A DNA stretch of 64,000 nt from Alkalimonas collagenimarina (GTDB lineage: Bacteria > Pseudomonadota > Gammaproteobacteria > Enterobacterales > Alteromonadaceae): positions 1-64,000 of the forward strand of contig NZ_JAUZVZ010000006.1 in the NCBI RefSeq assembly GCF_030717845.1, written 5' to 3'. How positions within the stretch are numbered: the stretch's first letter is position 1; each line of letters begins with the position of its first letter. Positions 45,488 through 56,469 of the stretch are shown here, piece by piece. Position numbers and translations under genes: made by a program. The notes beneath the pieces were generated by a model, which searched no databases, was not told the DNA's origin, and saw only the letters and a list, made by a program, of their open reading frames with translations.

Positions 45488-46294
45488 TTACTGTGGTTGG
45501 ATCAGTTTTGGCCAGGGCAAATCAGCTTGCCCCATAACAACAAAGTCAGGATTGGCCAGACTTTCACGCTGATTGTAACTCAGCGGAGCAAAGCTGCTAT
45601 CGAGAATTTTGCCACCGGCCTCTTCCACAATAATATGCACCGCACCGGTATCCCATTCACCGGTAGGGCCAAGACGAACATAACAATCCGCTCCCCCTTC
45701 TGCGACCAGACAACTCTTTAACGAGCAACTGCCAAGCGCAATGTATTCCACTTGCTGACCTGGGGGTAACAACTGCTCGATGCGTTCGCGTGGTTGCCGT
45801 CGACTGACAGCAACCCGAAGTGGCGCGTCGATATGATGCTGATGTACCTGAATGCGACGTATTTTTGAACCACGTTGTTTAAAAGCACCATGACCACGAG
45901 TGGCGTAATACAACACCTGCTCTTTTGGCCAATAAATCACGCCAAGAGCTGGCCAGCCATGCTCTACCAAAGCAATACTCACCGCAAAGTCACCACTACG
46001 GGCAACAAACTCTTGAGTGCCATCCATCGGATCAATCAACCAATAGCGTGGCCAGTGTTGTCGCTGAGCGAGTGGCAGTAACTGCACTTCTTCGGAGATA
46101 ATCGGGATATCAGGCGTGATCAGCCCAAGATGCTGCATGATAATATCATTAGCAGCTATATCGGCCGTGGTGACAGGGCTTTCATCGGCTTTGGTTTTTT
46201 CCTGATAATCCCCACTCTGATAAAGCCGCCACAACGTATCGCCCGCTTCGCGGGCTGCAGTTTTAATCGGTTCAAGCAGTGAGCTCAAAAACAT
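45488..46294 (-). CDS. cysQ: 3'(2'),5'-bisphosphate nucleotidase
   Basis: Inositol-monophosphatase-fold enzyme of 268 aa that hydrolyses PAP formed in sulfate assimilation. The metal site shows ISEE (first Glu), the DPMDGTQEF motif and the late EWDTGAVHIIVEEAGG. The start at 46294 is chosen because AAGGA lies about 6 nt upstream; the frame opens at 46318. The gene overlaps the 3' end of nudE by 23 nt, the usual pairing in this bacterial group. Confidence 0.93.
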   Translation of the reverse strand: MFLSSLLEPIKTAAREAGDTLWRLYQSGDYQEKTKADESPVTTADIAANDIIMQHLGLITPDIPIISEEVQLLPLAQRQHWPRYWLIDPMDGTQEFVARSGDFAVSIALVEHGWPALGVIYWPKEQVLYYATRGHGAFKQRGSKIRRIQVHQHHIDAPLRVAVSRRQPRERIEQLLPPGQQVEYIALGSCSLKSCLVAEGGADCYVRLGPTGEWDTGAVHIIVEEAGGKILDSSFAPLSYNQRESLANPDFVVMGQADLPWPKLIQPQ

Positions 46295-46859
46295 CAGGAT
46301 TCCTTGCCAAATAGGCATCAGCCAAAAACAGGGCCGCCACGCTTCTTGCTTCGGTAAAGTCAGCTTGTTGCAATAACTCGGTGATACGGTGTCGTGGCCA
46401 ACGTGTTAATTCCAACGGCTCTGGCTCGTCGCCTGTTAAATGTTCTTCATACAAATCAAGCGCCAACACTATATGCATTGTAGCATTAAAATAGCCGGGT
46501 GCCAGAGCAAGCGACTTCAGAGTGATAAAACGACGGGCGCCAAAACCAATTTCTTCTTTCAACTCACGGTTAGCAGCCATCAGCGCATCTTCGCCCGGAT
46601 CAATCAGACCTTTCGGAAAGCCCAGTTGGTAATCATGAGTACCGGCGCAATATTCACGTACCAGATAAAAATGCTCCGGGTCCGGGCAGGCCACCACCAT
46701 CACGGCACCGCGGCCACTGCCACGCATGCGCTCGTAGGTACGCTCTTCGCCATTGCTGAAGCGAAGTTGTAGTTGCTCAATCTTAAACAATCGGCTTTGA
46801 GCGACAATTTCTTGCTCCAGAATATCGGGTTTTTGTTTTTCAAGCTTTGATTCAGCCAT
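46272..46859 (-). CDS. nudE: ADP compounds hydrolase
   Basis: Nudix hydrolase of 195 aa, cleaving ADP-ribose and related dinucleotides. The nudix box is seen as GFPKGLIDPGEDALMAANRE followed by LKEEIG. Length and the YLVREYCAGTHDYQLGFPKG context match NudE. It is divergent from the HAD phosphatase gene (yrfG) with a 61-bp gap, the same neighbourhood as in E. coli and relatives. Confidence 0.92.
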   Translation of the reverse strand: MAESKLEKQKPDILEQEIVAQSRLFKIEQLQLRFSNGEERTYERMRGSGRGAVMVVACPDPEHFYLVREYCAGTHDYQLGFPKGLIDPGEDALMAANRELKEEIGFGARRFITLKSLALAPGYFNATMHIVLALDLYEEHLTGDEPEPLELTRWPRHRITELLQQADFTEARSVAALFLADAYLARNPDVFELTA

Positions 46860-46920
46860 GAGACTCCCTCTGCTACAATAGCGACGCTCACCATCATAAA
46901 ACGAATGACAGGAAAAAACG

Positions 46921-47601
46921 ATGCTCGACTGGGATCAAATTGATACCGTGCTGCTGGATATGGATGGCACTCTGCTGGATCTGCACTTTGACAACTACTT
47001 CTGGCAGGAGCATTTGCCACAACGCTGGGCCGAAATTTCAGGGCGTACTCTGGCCGATACCAAAGCGGAGTTGATGGCAGAATACCATCTGCTGCATGGC
47101 AAACTGGAATGGTACTGCTTAGATTACTGGGGCAAACGCCTGCAATTGCCCATTACCGAGCTAAAACGCGAAGTAATGGATAAAATTCGCATGCGCGATG
47201 ATGTACCGGCTTTTTTAACGGCACTGAAGCAAAGTGGCCGTGATATTGTGTTGGTTACCAATGCCCACCCGGAAAGTTTATCGCTAAAAATAGAGCGCAC
47301 GGATTTGGCTAAATACATCGAAAACCTGATCTCTACGCACGAGTTTGGCGTAACTAAAGAAAGCTGGGCTTTGTGGCAAAAGCTACAAGACCGACTCGGC
47401 TTTGACCCGGAGCGCACCTTGTTTGTTGATGACAGCCTGCCCATCTTGCAAGCTGCACAGGATTTTGGCATTCGCCATCTATTGGCCATTGCCAACCCGG
47501 ATAGCCAGCAAGTTAGTCGGTTGATTGATCAGTTCCCAGCCATTACCGATTATCAGCAATTGCTCAGAGGCATTCAGCGTAGTCCGCGCCATCAACCGTA
47601 A
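46921..47601 (+). CDS. yrfG: GMP/IMP nucleotidase, HAD superfamily
   Basis: Purine nucleotide 5'-phosphatase of 226 aa. The HAD motif I is LLDMDGTLLDL (nucleophile first Asp), motif II VTNAHPESL, and motif III/IV ERTLFVDDSLPILQA. The N-terminal block HFDNYFWQEHLPQRWAE is characteristic of YrfG. The start has AGGAAAAAACG upstream. It is divergent from nudE-cysQ, as in other gammaproteobacteria. Confidence 0.93.
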   Translation: MLDWDQIDTVLLDMDGTLLDLHFDNYFWQEHLPQRWAEISGRTLADTKAELMAEYHLLHGKLEWYCLDYWGKRLQLPITELKREVMDKIRMRDDVPAFLTALKQSGRDIVLVTNAHPESLSLKIERTDLAKYIENLISTHEFGVTKESWALWQKLQDRLGFDPERTLFVDDSLPILQAAQDFGIRHLLAIANPDSQQVSRLIDQFPAITDYQQLLRGIQRSPRHQP

Positions 47602-47698
47602 TCGTCTGTTCATTGAACGTTTATCGCTGGTGAAGCCCAGTGATATTCTTTATAACTGCCACAGTTTATGCCCTAAAAAACAATCAGGTGCCCCGACA

Positions 47699-49390
47699 AT
47701 GAAGTTTTTAGCCCTATTAGCAGTTGCCGCCATCACACTAATCGGCTGCAGCAGTTTACCAACAAACCATACTGCCTCACAGCTGCCAACCGCCAATGCA
47801 GCCGCCATCGAAGGTCATATGTTATTTTTGGCTTCCGATGAGTTGGAAGGCCGTGATACTGGCAGCCGAGGCCATGAGATTGCTTCTTTGTATATCGCCA
47901 CTCAATTGCAAGCACTTGGCTTGCAGCCTGCCGGTGACGATGGTTCTTATTTTCAGCAGGTACCGCTACGCAGCAGCCGGTTGGTGCCCAACAGCGCCAG
48001 CCTGACCCTGCATACCGGAGCAGGTGATACCAGTCTTGCGTACCCGAAAGCCTTTTTTACTGGCTCGGATCCGGTGGAGACGGAATCTACCGTTACCGCG
48101 CCGCTGATTTTTGTCGGTTATGGCCTGATCTCCGAAGAATTTGGCCTGAATGATTATGCTGGCCTCGATGTGGACGGGAAAATCGTCGTGATGCTTACTG
48201 GCTTACCAGACAGTATTCCCAGTGAGGAAGCCGCTCACCTCGGCCGTGAACGCAGCCGTTTTGCCGCCGAGCAAGGTGCAGTTGGTATCATTACGGTGCA
48301 CACACCGAAACAAGAAGCGGTTCGCCCTTATGCTAACAGTATTTTGTACCTGAATACCCCATCCATGCGCTGGCTGGATGCAGACGGCCAACCTGGTGGT
48401 GTGCAGCGTCAATTACGCGGCGGTGCTTATGTACACCATGAAGCCGCTACCGAATTATTTGCAGATGCAGAAACATCGTTAGCTACTATTTTCGACCAAC
48501 TTGAAGCAAACGAATTACCACAAGGTTTCGACCTGAATATCAGTGCAACCTTAAACCGCCAATCGACGCATGAGAGCATTACCAGCCCGAATGTGGTCGC
48601 TGTTCTACCTGGTTCCGATCCGGTACTACGCGATGAATACGTGGTGCTGACTGCTCACTCCGATCACATTGGCATCATTCAAGATGTTCGCAGTGATAAT
48701 CGCATCAACAACGGCGCGATGGACAATGCCGCTGGCGTCGCTATTTTGCTCGAAACTGCCCGCATGCTGACTGAGCTGGCAGAGCCACCCAAACGATCCA
48801 TTCTGTTTTTAGTGGTTACCGCGGAAGAAAAAGGCTTATTGGGTGCAGATTATTATGCTCAGAACCCAACCCGGCCGATTGAGCAATTAGTTGCCAATGT
48901 TAATATGGATATGCCGGTACTGTTGTATCCCTTTGCCGATCTGATTGCTTTTGGCGCCAATCATTCATCGCTTGGCAGCGTGGTAGAGCGGGCAGCCAGC
49001 AAAGAAGGCATAATGCTTAGCCCGGACCCAATGCCAGAGCAGGCAATTTTCACCCGCTCCGATCATTACACCTTAGTGCGTCAGGGCATTCCGGCGGTCT
49101 TTTTAATGACGGGCTTTCAATCGCAAGATCCGGAGCAAGATGCAGCCGCTATCTGGGGTAGCTTCTTTAGTAAGCATTACCACAAACCGACGGATTCCAT
49201 TGCTGATTTAACCCGGGAGTATGGTGCCATTCGCTATGATTTCGGTGCTATTTTCACCCAAATCAACTTCAACATTACGCTGGAGTTGGCGACGGATCCA
49301 CAGCGACCTTACTGGCTGGAAAGTAGTTACTTCCATGATGTGATTGGTCAGCCACATACCCAGCAAGTGCCTCGGTCTGCCGCCGAGTAA
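47699..49390 (+). CDS. M28-family metallopeptidase, lipoprotein
   Basis: Zinc aminopeptidase-like protein of 563 aa. The N-terminus MKFLALLAVAAITLIGCSS is a lipoprotein signal with lipobox Cys19, which is why the ATG at 47699 is preferred to the longer frame from 47525 that overlaps yrfG. The M28 catalytic domain shows TAHSDHIG (zinc His/Asp), NNGAMDNAAGVAILLE (bridging Asp), TAEEKGLLGADYY (catalytic Glu) and a late TRSDHYTLVRQGIPAVF. A PA-type insert lies between the signal and the catalytic part. The next gene is a paralogue on the same strand. Confidence 0.93.
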   Translation: MKFLALLAVAAITLIGCSSLPTNHTASQLPTANAAAIEGHMLFLASDELEGRDTGSRGHEIASLYIATQLQALGLQPAGDDGSYFQQVPLRSSRLVPNSASLTLHTGAGDTSLAYPKAFFTGSDPVETESTVTAPLIFVGYGLISEEFGLNDYAGLDVDGKIVVMLTGLPDSIPSEEAAHLGRERSRFAAEQGAVGIITVHTPKQEAVRPYANSILYLNTPSMRWLDADGQPGGVQRQLRGGAYVHHEAATELFADAETSLATIFDQLEANELPQGFDLNISATLNRQSTHESITSPNVVAVLPGSDPVLRDEYVVLTAHSDHIGIIQDVRSDNRINNGAMDNAAGVAILLETARMLTELAEPPKRSILFLVVTAEEKGLLGADYYAQNPTRPIEQLVANVNMDMPVLLYPFADLIAFGANHSSLGSVVERAASKEGIMLSPDPMPEQAIFTRSDHYTLVRQGIPAVFLMTGFQSQDPEQDAAAIWGSFFSKHYHKPTDSIADLTREYGAIRYDFGAIFTQINFNITLELATDPQRPYWLESSYFHDVIGQPHTQQVPRSAAE

Positions 49391-49450
49391 TGCGGCCGGG
49401 AAATGGAGCAGAATAACACTGCGAACCATGCCGCTACGTGTTGTGAACAC

Positions 49451-49483
49451 AGCGCAGTTGCCTTTAACGTACTGCGCTTTTTC
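49451..49483 (+). terminator. probable intrinsic terminator
   Basis: AGCGCAGT (49451-49458) pairs with ACTGCGCT (49471-49478) over a 12-nt loop, followed by a T-run. It separates the two M28 genes, so they are probably transcribed independently. Confidence 0.7.
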
Positions 49484-49555
49484 TCTTTGAACGACTCAGG
49501 TTGCCAGTGACCGCCTTATCACGGTATAGTTAATTTTTAATTAACTATTAACGGC

Positions 49556-51238
49556 ATGCATTTATTTCTTCGTCTTGTTATTTTTTGCAGTTGCCTCGTT
49601 GTCAGTGGCACTCACCTGTCGGCGTTGGCCACTCAGACTGAGGCTGAACCAGCTCGGGTCGCCGGCCATTTGCACTTTCTGGCGGATGATCTGCTGCAAG
49701 GAAGGGAAACCGGTAGCCATGGCCATCAGGTGGCTGCCCGTTATGTCGCCAGTCAATTGCAAATTTTTGGCCTGCAGCCACTGACCGACTATCCCGATTT
49801 TTGGCAACCTGTTCCTATCCGAAAATCCCGCCTCCAGCAAGACAGTCAGCGTCTTGTGCTGCACCTGGCCGATGGCGACCATGAGCTAAAAGCACCCAAT
49901 GATTATTTTATGCTGCCTGATCTATGGACAGAGCAATCGGCTGTGACTGCTCCCGTGGTTTTTGTTGGTTACGGCTTGGTCTCGGAGCATTTTGGCTTGA
50001 ATGATTATGACGGGCTGGATGTCAATGGCAAGCTGGTGATGATGCTGACCGGCCTGCCTGAGCATCTGCCAGCCGATGAAATCGCCCATCTTCGGCTGCA
50101 ACGGCTGCAGCAAGCCAAAGATCGTGGTGCCGTCGGTGTTATTTATTTGTATACCCCTAAACAGCAAAAGGTGCAGCCCTATCAATTATTCTTGCAACAC
50201 TTTAGTCTGGCACCCGTGATGAGCTGGTTAACCGACCAACAGCAGCCCGGTAGTAATCTCCATAGTCATGGCTTTCAGGCCGAAGCTTACCTGCATCACG
50301 ATGCAGCTGCTCCGTTTTTTCAACAGGCCGCCACGCCGGTTGCCGAGGTATTTTCACAAGTTGAACAGCAGCAACTGCCAGCAGGCTTTGAGCTAGGCGT
50401 TTCTGCCACTTTGCAGAAGCGAAGCCAGCATCAGGCTATCGAAAGCCCTAATGTGGTGGCAGTCCTGCCCGGCAGTGATCCGACATTACGTCATGAATAC
50501 CTGGTGCTGACCGCTCACACCGATCATATAGGCCTCAGCCGCGATCTGCGTTATCCACAACAGCCCGTCATCAACAATGGCGCCCTTGATAACGCTGCCG
50601 GTGTAGCGATTTTACTGGAAACTGCCCGGGTACTGGCGGCCGGGCCTGCACCCGCTCGCTCGGTGCTGTTTTTGTTTCCCACCGCCGAAGAGCGCGGTTT
50701 ACTCGGAGCCGAGTACTTTGTCCAGCACCCTGCGGTACCGCTGGAGCAGATCATCGCGACCATCAATATTGATACACCATTGCTACTGTTTCCATTGGCG
50801 GATATCTTAGCCTTTGGCGCCGGGCATTCCACTTTAGGTGCAGCGGTGGCCAGAGCTGCCGCCAATGAAAGGTTAGTGATCGGCCCGGATCCTTTGCCGG
50901 AGCAGGCCCTGTTTACCCGCTCGGATCACTATCGCTTTGTTGAGCAAGGTATCCCCGCACTTTTTCTGATGGTAGGCCAAACCTCAAGCGACCCAGCCAT
51001 TGACGGCAGTAGCATCTGGCAACGCTATCTGAGCCAGCATTATCATCAACCAAGCGACTCCATTACCGACTTAACCGCAGCGTTTGGCGGTATCTATTAC
51101 GATGAAGGTGCCAGACTCAGTAAGGTGCTGCTGCATTTGATTTCGGAACTGGCCAACACCGCAGAGCAACCGCAGTGGCAACAAGAAAGCTTTTTTCAGT
51201 CTCAACCTGCTTTGCCTGACCGCCCGGATAACCACTAA
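49556..51238 (+). CDS. M28-family metallopeptidase, secreted paralogue
   Basis: Protein of 560 aa with the same layout as the preceding gene: TAHTDHIG, NNGALDNAAGVAILLE, TAEERGLLGAEYF and TRSDHYRFVEQGIPALF. Long identical segments show it is a tandem duplicate. The N-terminus MHLFLRLVIFCSCLVVSG then THLSALA is a signal peptide ending in an Ala-type site, without a clear lipobox, so this copy is probably soluble in the periplasm or outside while its neighbour is lipid-anchored. The different signals suggest divergence of location after duplication. Confidence 0.92.
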   Translation: MHLFLRLVIFCSCLVVSGTHLSALATQTEAEPARVAGHLHFLADDLLQGRETGSHGHQVAARYVASQLQIFGLQPLTDYPDFWQPVPIRKSRLQQDSQRLVLHLADGDHELKAPNDYFMLPDLWTEQSAVTAPVVFVGYGLVSEHFGLNDYDGLDVNGKLVMMLTGLPEHLPADEIAHLRLQRLQQAKDRGAVGVIYLYTPKQQKVQPYQLFLQHFSLAPVMSWLTDQQQPGSNLHSHGFQAEAYLHHDAAAPFFQQAATPVAEVFSQVEQQQLPAGFELGVSATLQKRSQHQAIESPNVVAVLPGSDPTLRHEYLVLTAHTDHIGLSRDLRYPQQPVINNGALDNAAGVAILLETARVLAAGPAPARSVLFLFPTAEERGLLGAEYFVQHPAVPLEQIIATINIDTPLLLFPLADILAFGAGHSTLGAAVARAAANERLVIGPDPLPEQALFTRSDHYRFVEQGIPALFLMVGQTSSDPAIDGSSIWQRYLSQHYHQPSDSITDLTAAFGGIYYDEGARLSKVLLHLISELANTAEQPQWQQESFFQSQPALPDRPDNH

Positions 51239-51280
51239 GCGCATAGCAAAATCTCGAGTCAGCTCTATGGCCAGCAAGGC

Positions 51281-52153
51281 TTAATCTGACAGCTGTTGCT
51301 GTATGTAATCAATCACCAGCTGCACTTTCGCTGTCAGGTGACGGTTCTTCGGATACAGTGCCCAGATCCCCTCCGCCTGTGGTCGATAGTCTGTTAACAG
51401 TTCAACTAAATCGCCCTGAGCCAACGGTTGCTGCACGTAGTAATCGGGTAGCTGAACCAGCCCTAGCCCTCGTTGAGCCGCATCCAGTAGCGCTAAACCA
51501 CTGTTGCATTGCACCCGGCCACGCGGACGAACAGTGACCGCTTTCCCTTGCTCTTGAAACCGCCAATGATCCAAGGTACCTGGTAAACACTGATGCTGAT
51601 TCAAATCAGCCAATTGCTGTGGCCGTCCATGCTCAGCCAGATAGCTGGGTGCGGCTACCAAAAACAAGCGGCGATCGGCCAACCGTCGTGCCATTAAGCT
51701 GGAATCTTCCAATTGACCAAGCCGTATCGCCAAATCAAAGCTGCCCTGAATTAAATCCAGCCGCTGATTACTCAGCTGAAACTGCAATTCCAATTCGGGG
51801 TATTGCAGTAAAAACTGATGCAACAAAGGCGCAATGCGATGCTCACCGTAATACACAGGTGCGGTAATGCGCAATCGCCCTCGCGGCGAGCTACTCAACT
51901 CAGTCACCGCCTGATTGGCCTCCCCTAAACTATGCACCAAGTGACGACAATGCTGTAAATACAGCTCCCCTTCTTTGGTGAGCGTGACGGAGCGAGTCGA
52001 GCGGAACAACAGCTTAAGCCCGAGCCGCTGTTCCAGCGCCGCCACATTACGGCTGACCTGTGCCACCGAGCAATCCAGCTGCCTCGCTGCCTCGGTAAAG
52101 CTATGCTGTTCTGCTACCGCGACAAACTCACTGATCCCCTGCCACTCTTTCAT
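51281..52153 (-). CDS. LysR-family transcriptional regulator
   Basis: Regulator of 290 aa: N-terminal winged helix-turn-helix (FVAVAEQHSFTEAARQLDCS then VAQVSRNVAALEQRLG), then a periplasmic-binding-like effector domain (GRLRITAPVYYGEHRIAPLL). It is divergent from the formaldehyde dehydrogenase gene, and a perfect palindrome lies between them, so it is probably the regulator of the frmA-fghA pair, as in many proteobacteria. Confidence 0.93.
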   Translation of the reverse strand: MKEWQGISEFVAVAEQHSFTEAARQLDCSVAQVSRNVAALEQRLGLKLLFRSTRSVTLTKEGELYLQHCRHLVHSLGEANQAVTELSSSPRGRLRITAPVYYGEHRIAPLLHQFLLQYPELELQFQLSNQRLDLIQGSFDLAIRLGQLEDSSLMARRLADRRLFLVAAPSYLAEHGRPQQLADLNQHQCLPGTLDHWRFQEQGKAVTVRPRGRVQCNSGLALLDAAQRGLGLVQLPDYYVQQPLAQGDLVELLTDYRPQAEGIWALYPKNRHLTAKVQLVIDYIQQQLSD

Positions 52154-52169
52154 GCCTGCTTTTACCTAT

Positions 52170-52187
52170 TTTTGCATATATGCAAAA
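52170..52187. promoter_or_regulatory. LysR-type operator palindrome
   Basis: TTTTGCATATATGCAAAA is a perfect 18-bp inverted repeat containing a T-N11-A pattern, in the divergent region between the LysR gene and frmA. Confidence 0.65.
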
Positions 52188-52261
52188 CTGATTTACTGTT
52201 TAACTAGATTATCTCTAATCCAGAAATAATTACAATGGGCTACGCTTAATCATAAAAATAA

Positions 52262-53416
<1,155 letters not shown>

Positions 53417-53427
53417 GAGGACCAAAC

Positions 53428-54279
53428 ATGCCCGCCTTAGAAAAAATCAATGACCAACGGCTGTTTGGTGGTCGCCAGATGCGTTTTGAGCATGACTCAA
53501 AAACGCTGCAGTGCCGGATGCAATTCTCCGTGTATCTACCGCCACTGGCGACACAGCAAGATGTCCCGGCACTTTACTGGCTCTCCGGCTTGACCTGCAC
53601 CGATGAGAACTTCTCGGCCAAAGCAGGCGCCCAGCGCTTGGCCGCAGAACTGGGCATTGCGCTGGTGATCCCGGATACCAGCCCGCGCGGCGATAAGGTA
53701 CCAGACGACCCTGAGGGTGCGTACGACTTTGGCTTGGGCGCCGGGTTTTATGTCAACGCCACCGAAGCGCCTTTTGCCACGCACTACCAGATGTACGATT
53801 ACATCAGCAAAGAGCTGCCAGCTTTGGTGGAAGCAGAACTGCCGTTATCAACCCATAAAGCTATTTCTGGCCACTCGATGGGTGGTCATGGAGCGCTAGT
53901 CATGGCGCTGCGCGAAACAGGCAGCTATACCTCGGTCTCAGCCTTTTCCCCCATTAGCAATCCCATTAACTGCCCTTGGGGTCGTAAGGCCCTCACCGGC
54001 TATCTGGGCGAAGATGAAAGCCATTGGCAGCTCTACGATGCCTCGGTGTTGTTAGCCCAGCACAAAACCACCTTACCCATACTGGTGGATCAGGGTGATG
54101 CCGATCAATTCCTGGCTGAACAGCTGAAACCAGAAGCCTTACAAGCGGCCAGTGAAGCAAGTGGCTCAGCGATCAAATTACGCATTCAACCAGGGTATGA
54201 CCACAGCTACTACTTTATCGCCAGCTTTATCGAAGACCATCTGAGGTTTCATGCGCGGTATTTACTGCCTCAATCTTGA
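53428..54279 (+). CDS. fghA: S-formylglutathione hydrolase
   Basis: Serine esterase of 283 aa that completes formaldehyde oxidation by releasing formate and glutathione. The nucleophile elbow is GHSMGGHGA; the other triad members are seen as DQGDADQFL (Asp) and GYDHSYYF (His). [20 protein letters not shown] is the family N-terminal signature. It follows frmA with an 11-nt gap, and AGAGGA lies in that gap. Confidence 0.96.
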   Translation: MPALEKINDQRLFGGRQMRFEHDSKTLQCRMQFSVYLPPLATQQDVPALYWLSGLTCTDENFSAKAGAQRLAAELGIALVIPDTSPRGDKVPDDPEGAYDFGLGAGFYVNATEAPFATHYQMYDYISKELPALVEAELPLSTHKAISGHSMGGHGALVMALRETGSYTSVSAFSPISNPINCPWGRKALTGYLGEDESHWQLYDASVLLAQHKTTLPILVDQGDADQFLAEQLKPEALQAASEASGSAIKLRIQPGYDHSYYFIASFIEDHLRFHARYLLPQS

Positions 54280-54413
54280 AGCAGCAGCACAAGAGTTGTT
54301 ACAAAAATAGCCAGTCATCTACTTTATTACTCTGTTATGCTCGACTTAACACCTTAAAAATCAGCAATCGGTGCTGATAAAATGAGTATAGCCCCATGCA
54401 AAAAGGAACTTTG

Positions 54414-55499
54414 ATGAAAATGACCATGGCTACGGCTGCAGTAGTACTAACCAGCTTATGGCTGCTTCAGGCCTGCAGCTCACCCAATGCAGTGCAGCAG
54501 TTAATCACTGAGCAAGACGTTATTGAACAAGTACCAGAGGGCAAACAGCAAGGCATGTACCGCAACCTGTATCGTGGTAAACAGGATTATCCGGTCACCT
54601 GTGAGGACGACTGCTACCCACCCCACCCAGAGGTAGCGTGCAAAAGTCATGGCCAGGATTGTCAGTTTATCGGTGATCAAACCCCTCCCGAGCTTACTTC
54701 TGGCTTTCTGGTGCACTGGGTTGGCCATGCTAGTTTTCTTATCAAAAGCCCGGATGGTCAGCAATTGCTGTTTGACCCTGTGATGGGCCAGTTCGACCGG
54801 CCGGTCAGCTGGGCTGCGCATCTGATTGGCTTGCGCCGCCCCGTGCCGGCAGGCTTACCTCAGGAACAACTAGCTGCCAGCGATGCCGTGCTGTATTCCC
54901 ATCTGCACTACGATCATTTCAGCCATGCTACCATCCGACAAATTGGCACCGAAGCAAGGTACTATGTGCCAGTGGGTATGGCCGATTACATGCCTAAAGG
55001 CGGTTATCAGGTGCTGGAAAAGGCCTGGTACAGCAGCAGTGAACTGGGTGAACTGACTGTGCATATGGTACCAGCACATCACTTTAACAGCCGCATGCTG
55101 TTCAACGATGACAATAAAGCAAAATGGGCCGGCTGGCTGATTGAACATCAGGGCAATACCCTGTTTTTTGCCGGTGATACCGGCTATTCACCGCATTTTA
55201 GCGATATTCAGCAACGATATGGTGATATCGATATCTGCTTGATACCGGTGGCCTCCTACCATCATGACGAGCACACTGAATGGTACCGCTATGTGCATAC
55301 CACGCCAGAAGATGCACTGGTTGCCGCCGATGATCTTGGCTGCAAAGTAATGATCCCCTGGGGGTATGGCAATGCCAGCTGGCAAATGGGCGATCACAGT
55401 TCGCATTCACCACTCTTGCGCTTGCTGCATATGCAGCAGCAGCTAGATAGCCAGGTACCACTGCTTATTTTAAATGAAGGGGATTCGGTACAGCTGTAG
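54414..55499 (+). CDS. metallo-beta-lactamase-fold lipoprotein, NAPE-PLD/UlaG-like
   Basis: Hydrolase of 361 aa. The N-terminus MKMTMATAAVVLTSLWLLQACSS is a lipoprotein signal with a lipobox Cys. The metal-binding motif is HLHYDHFS, preceded by WVGHASFLIKSPDGQQLLFDP, and followed by VPAHHFNSR, FAGDTGYS and a late PWGYGNASW region. This is the layout of NAPE-phospholipase-D-like proteins. The substrate is unknown. The start at 54414 has AAGGA about 6 nt upstream; an ATG 18 nt earlier is less likely. Confidence 0.85.
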   Translation: MKMTMATAAVVLTSLWLLQACSSPNAVQQLITEQDVIEQVPEGKQQGMYRNLYRGKQDYPVTCEDDCYPPHPEVACKSHGQDCQFIGDQTPPELTSGFLVHWVGHASFLIKSPDGQQLLFDPVMGQFDRPVSWAAHLIGLRRPVPAGLPQEQLAASDAVLYSHLHYDHFSHATIRQIGTEARYYVPVGMADYMPKGGYQVLEKAWYSSSELGELTVHMVPAHHFNSRMLFNDDNKAKWAGWLIEHQGNTLFFAGDTGYSPHFSDIQQRYGDIDICLIPVASYHHDEHTEWYRYVHTTPEDALVAADDLGCKVMIPWGYGNASWQMGDHSSHSPLLRLLHMQQQLDSQVPLLILNEGDSVQL

Positions 55500-55516
55500 T
55501 CGCATCGAACAATCAG

Positions 55517-56329
55517 CTACTTCAGTTGACTGCAAGCCGCTTCATTAGAAGCCGAGCTTTGCAAAAAGTTTTGATCCATCGACTCGGCTGGACACTCGCA
55601 GCTGCTGCCAACGATTTTAGCAGGCACACCAACGGCGGTGGTATGTGCCGGTATCGCGCTCAGTACTACTGAGCCGGCACCAATGCGGGCGCCTTCGCCG
55701 ATTTCGATGTTGCCAAGAATTTTAGCACCAGCACCAATCATCACACCGGAGCGAATTTTCGGATGGCGGTCGCCCTGCTGATTGCCGGTGCCCCCAAGGG
55801 TAACTCCCTGCAGAATCGACACATTATCGCCTATTTCAGCAGTTTCACCCACCACAATGCCGGTAGCGTGATCAAACATCAGGCCATGGCCGATACGACA
55901 GGCCGGGTGAATATCCACCCCGAACACCTCCGAACAGCGGCTTTGCAGAAAGCGGGCTAGCTCCTTACGATTTTGTCGCCATAAACAATGCGCCAGCCGG
56001 TGAGTTTGGATGGCATGAAACCCTTTCAGATGCAGCAATACATTGAGGTAGGTATCCGCCGCCGGATCGCGGTCGAGCACCGCTTTGATATCATGGGCGA
56101 CATGAGTCAGCATTTCATCGCAATTAACAAAAGCCTGATCAAACAACTCACGAATGGTGAAAGCTGACACCACCGCATCGGATAGTTTATTGGCGACAAT
56201 AAAACTCAGCGCCGAACCAAGGCAATCATGGTTCAGCACACTGGAATAGACATGGCTGGCGAGCAATGGTTCTTTGGTAACCAGCTCAAATGCTTCCTGT
56301 TTCAATTGCTTCCAGATTTCATGCCGCAT
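55517..56329 (-). CDS. cysE: serine O-acetyltransferase
   Basis: First committed enzyme of cysteine biosynthesis, about 270 aa. The N-terminal helical part (MRHEIWKQLKQEAFELVTKE) precedes the left-handed beta-helix of hexapeptide repeats (VVGETAEIGDNVSILQGVTL then GGTG, with catalytic His in HGLMFDHATG). The ATG at 56329 has GAGG 8 nt upstream and fits the family start; the frame opens at 56353. It is monocistronic as seen. Confidence 0.93.
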   Translation of the reverse strand: MRHEIWKQLKQEAFELVTKEPLLASHVYSSVLNHDCLGSALSFIVANKLSDAVVSAFTIRELFDQAFVNCDEMLTHVAHDIKAVLDRDPAADTYLNVLLHLKGFHAIQTHRLAHCLWRQNRKELARFLQSRCSEVFGVDIHPACRIGHGLMFDHATGIVVGETAEIGDNVSILQGVTLGGTGNQQGDRHPKIRSGVMIGAGAKILGNIEIGEGARIGAGSVVLSAIPAHTTAVGVPAKIVGSSCECPAESMDQNFLQSSASNEAACSQLK

Positions 56330-56469
56330 GGTATTTGCCTCGATGTGCTGCACCCGCTGCTGTCAGACCAACCTAACTGCAACTCTATGGGGTAAATACG
56401 ATAGCGGATCCACTGCTAACAGGCAATGGATCGGGTAAGAAAAAGGACATCCAGCCATCTAATTGTTCG

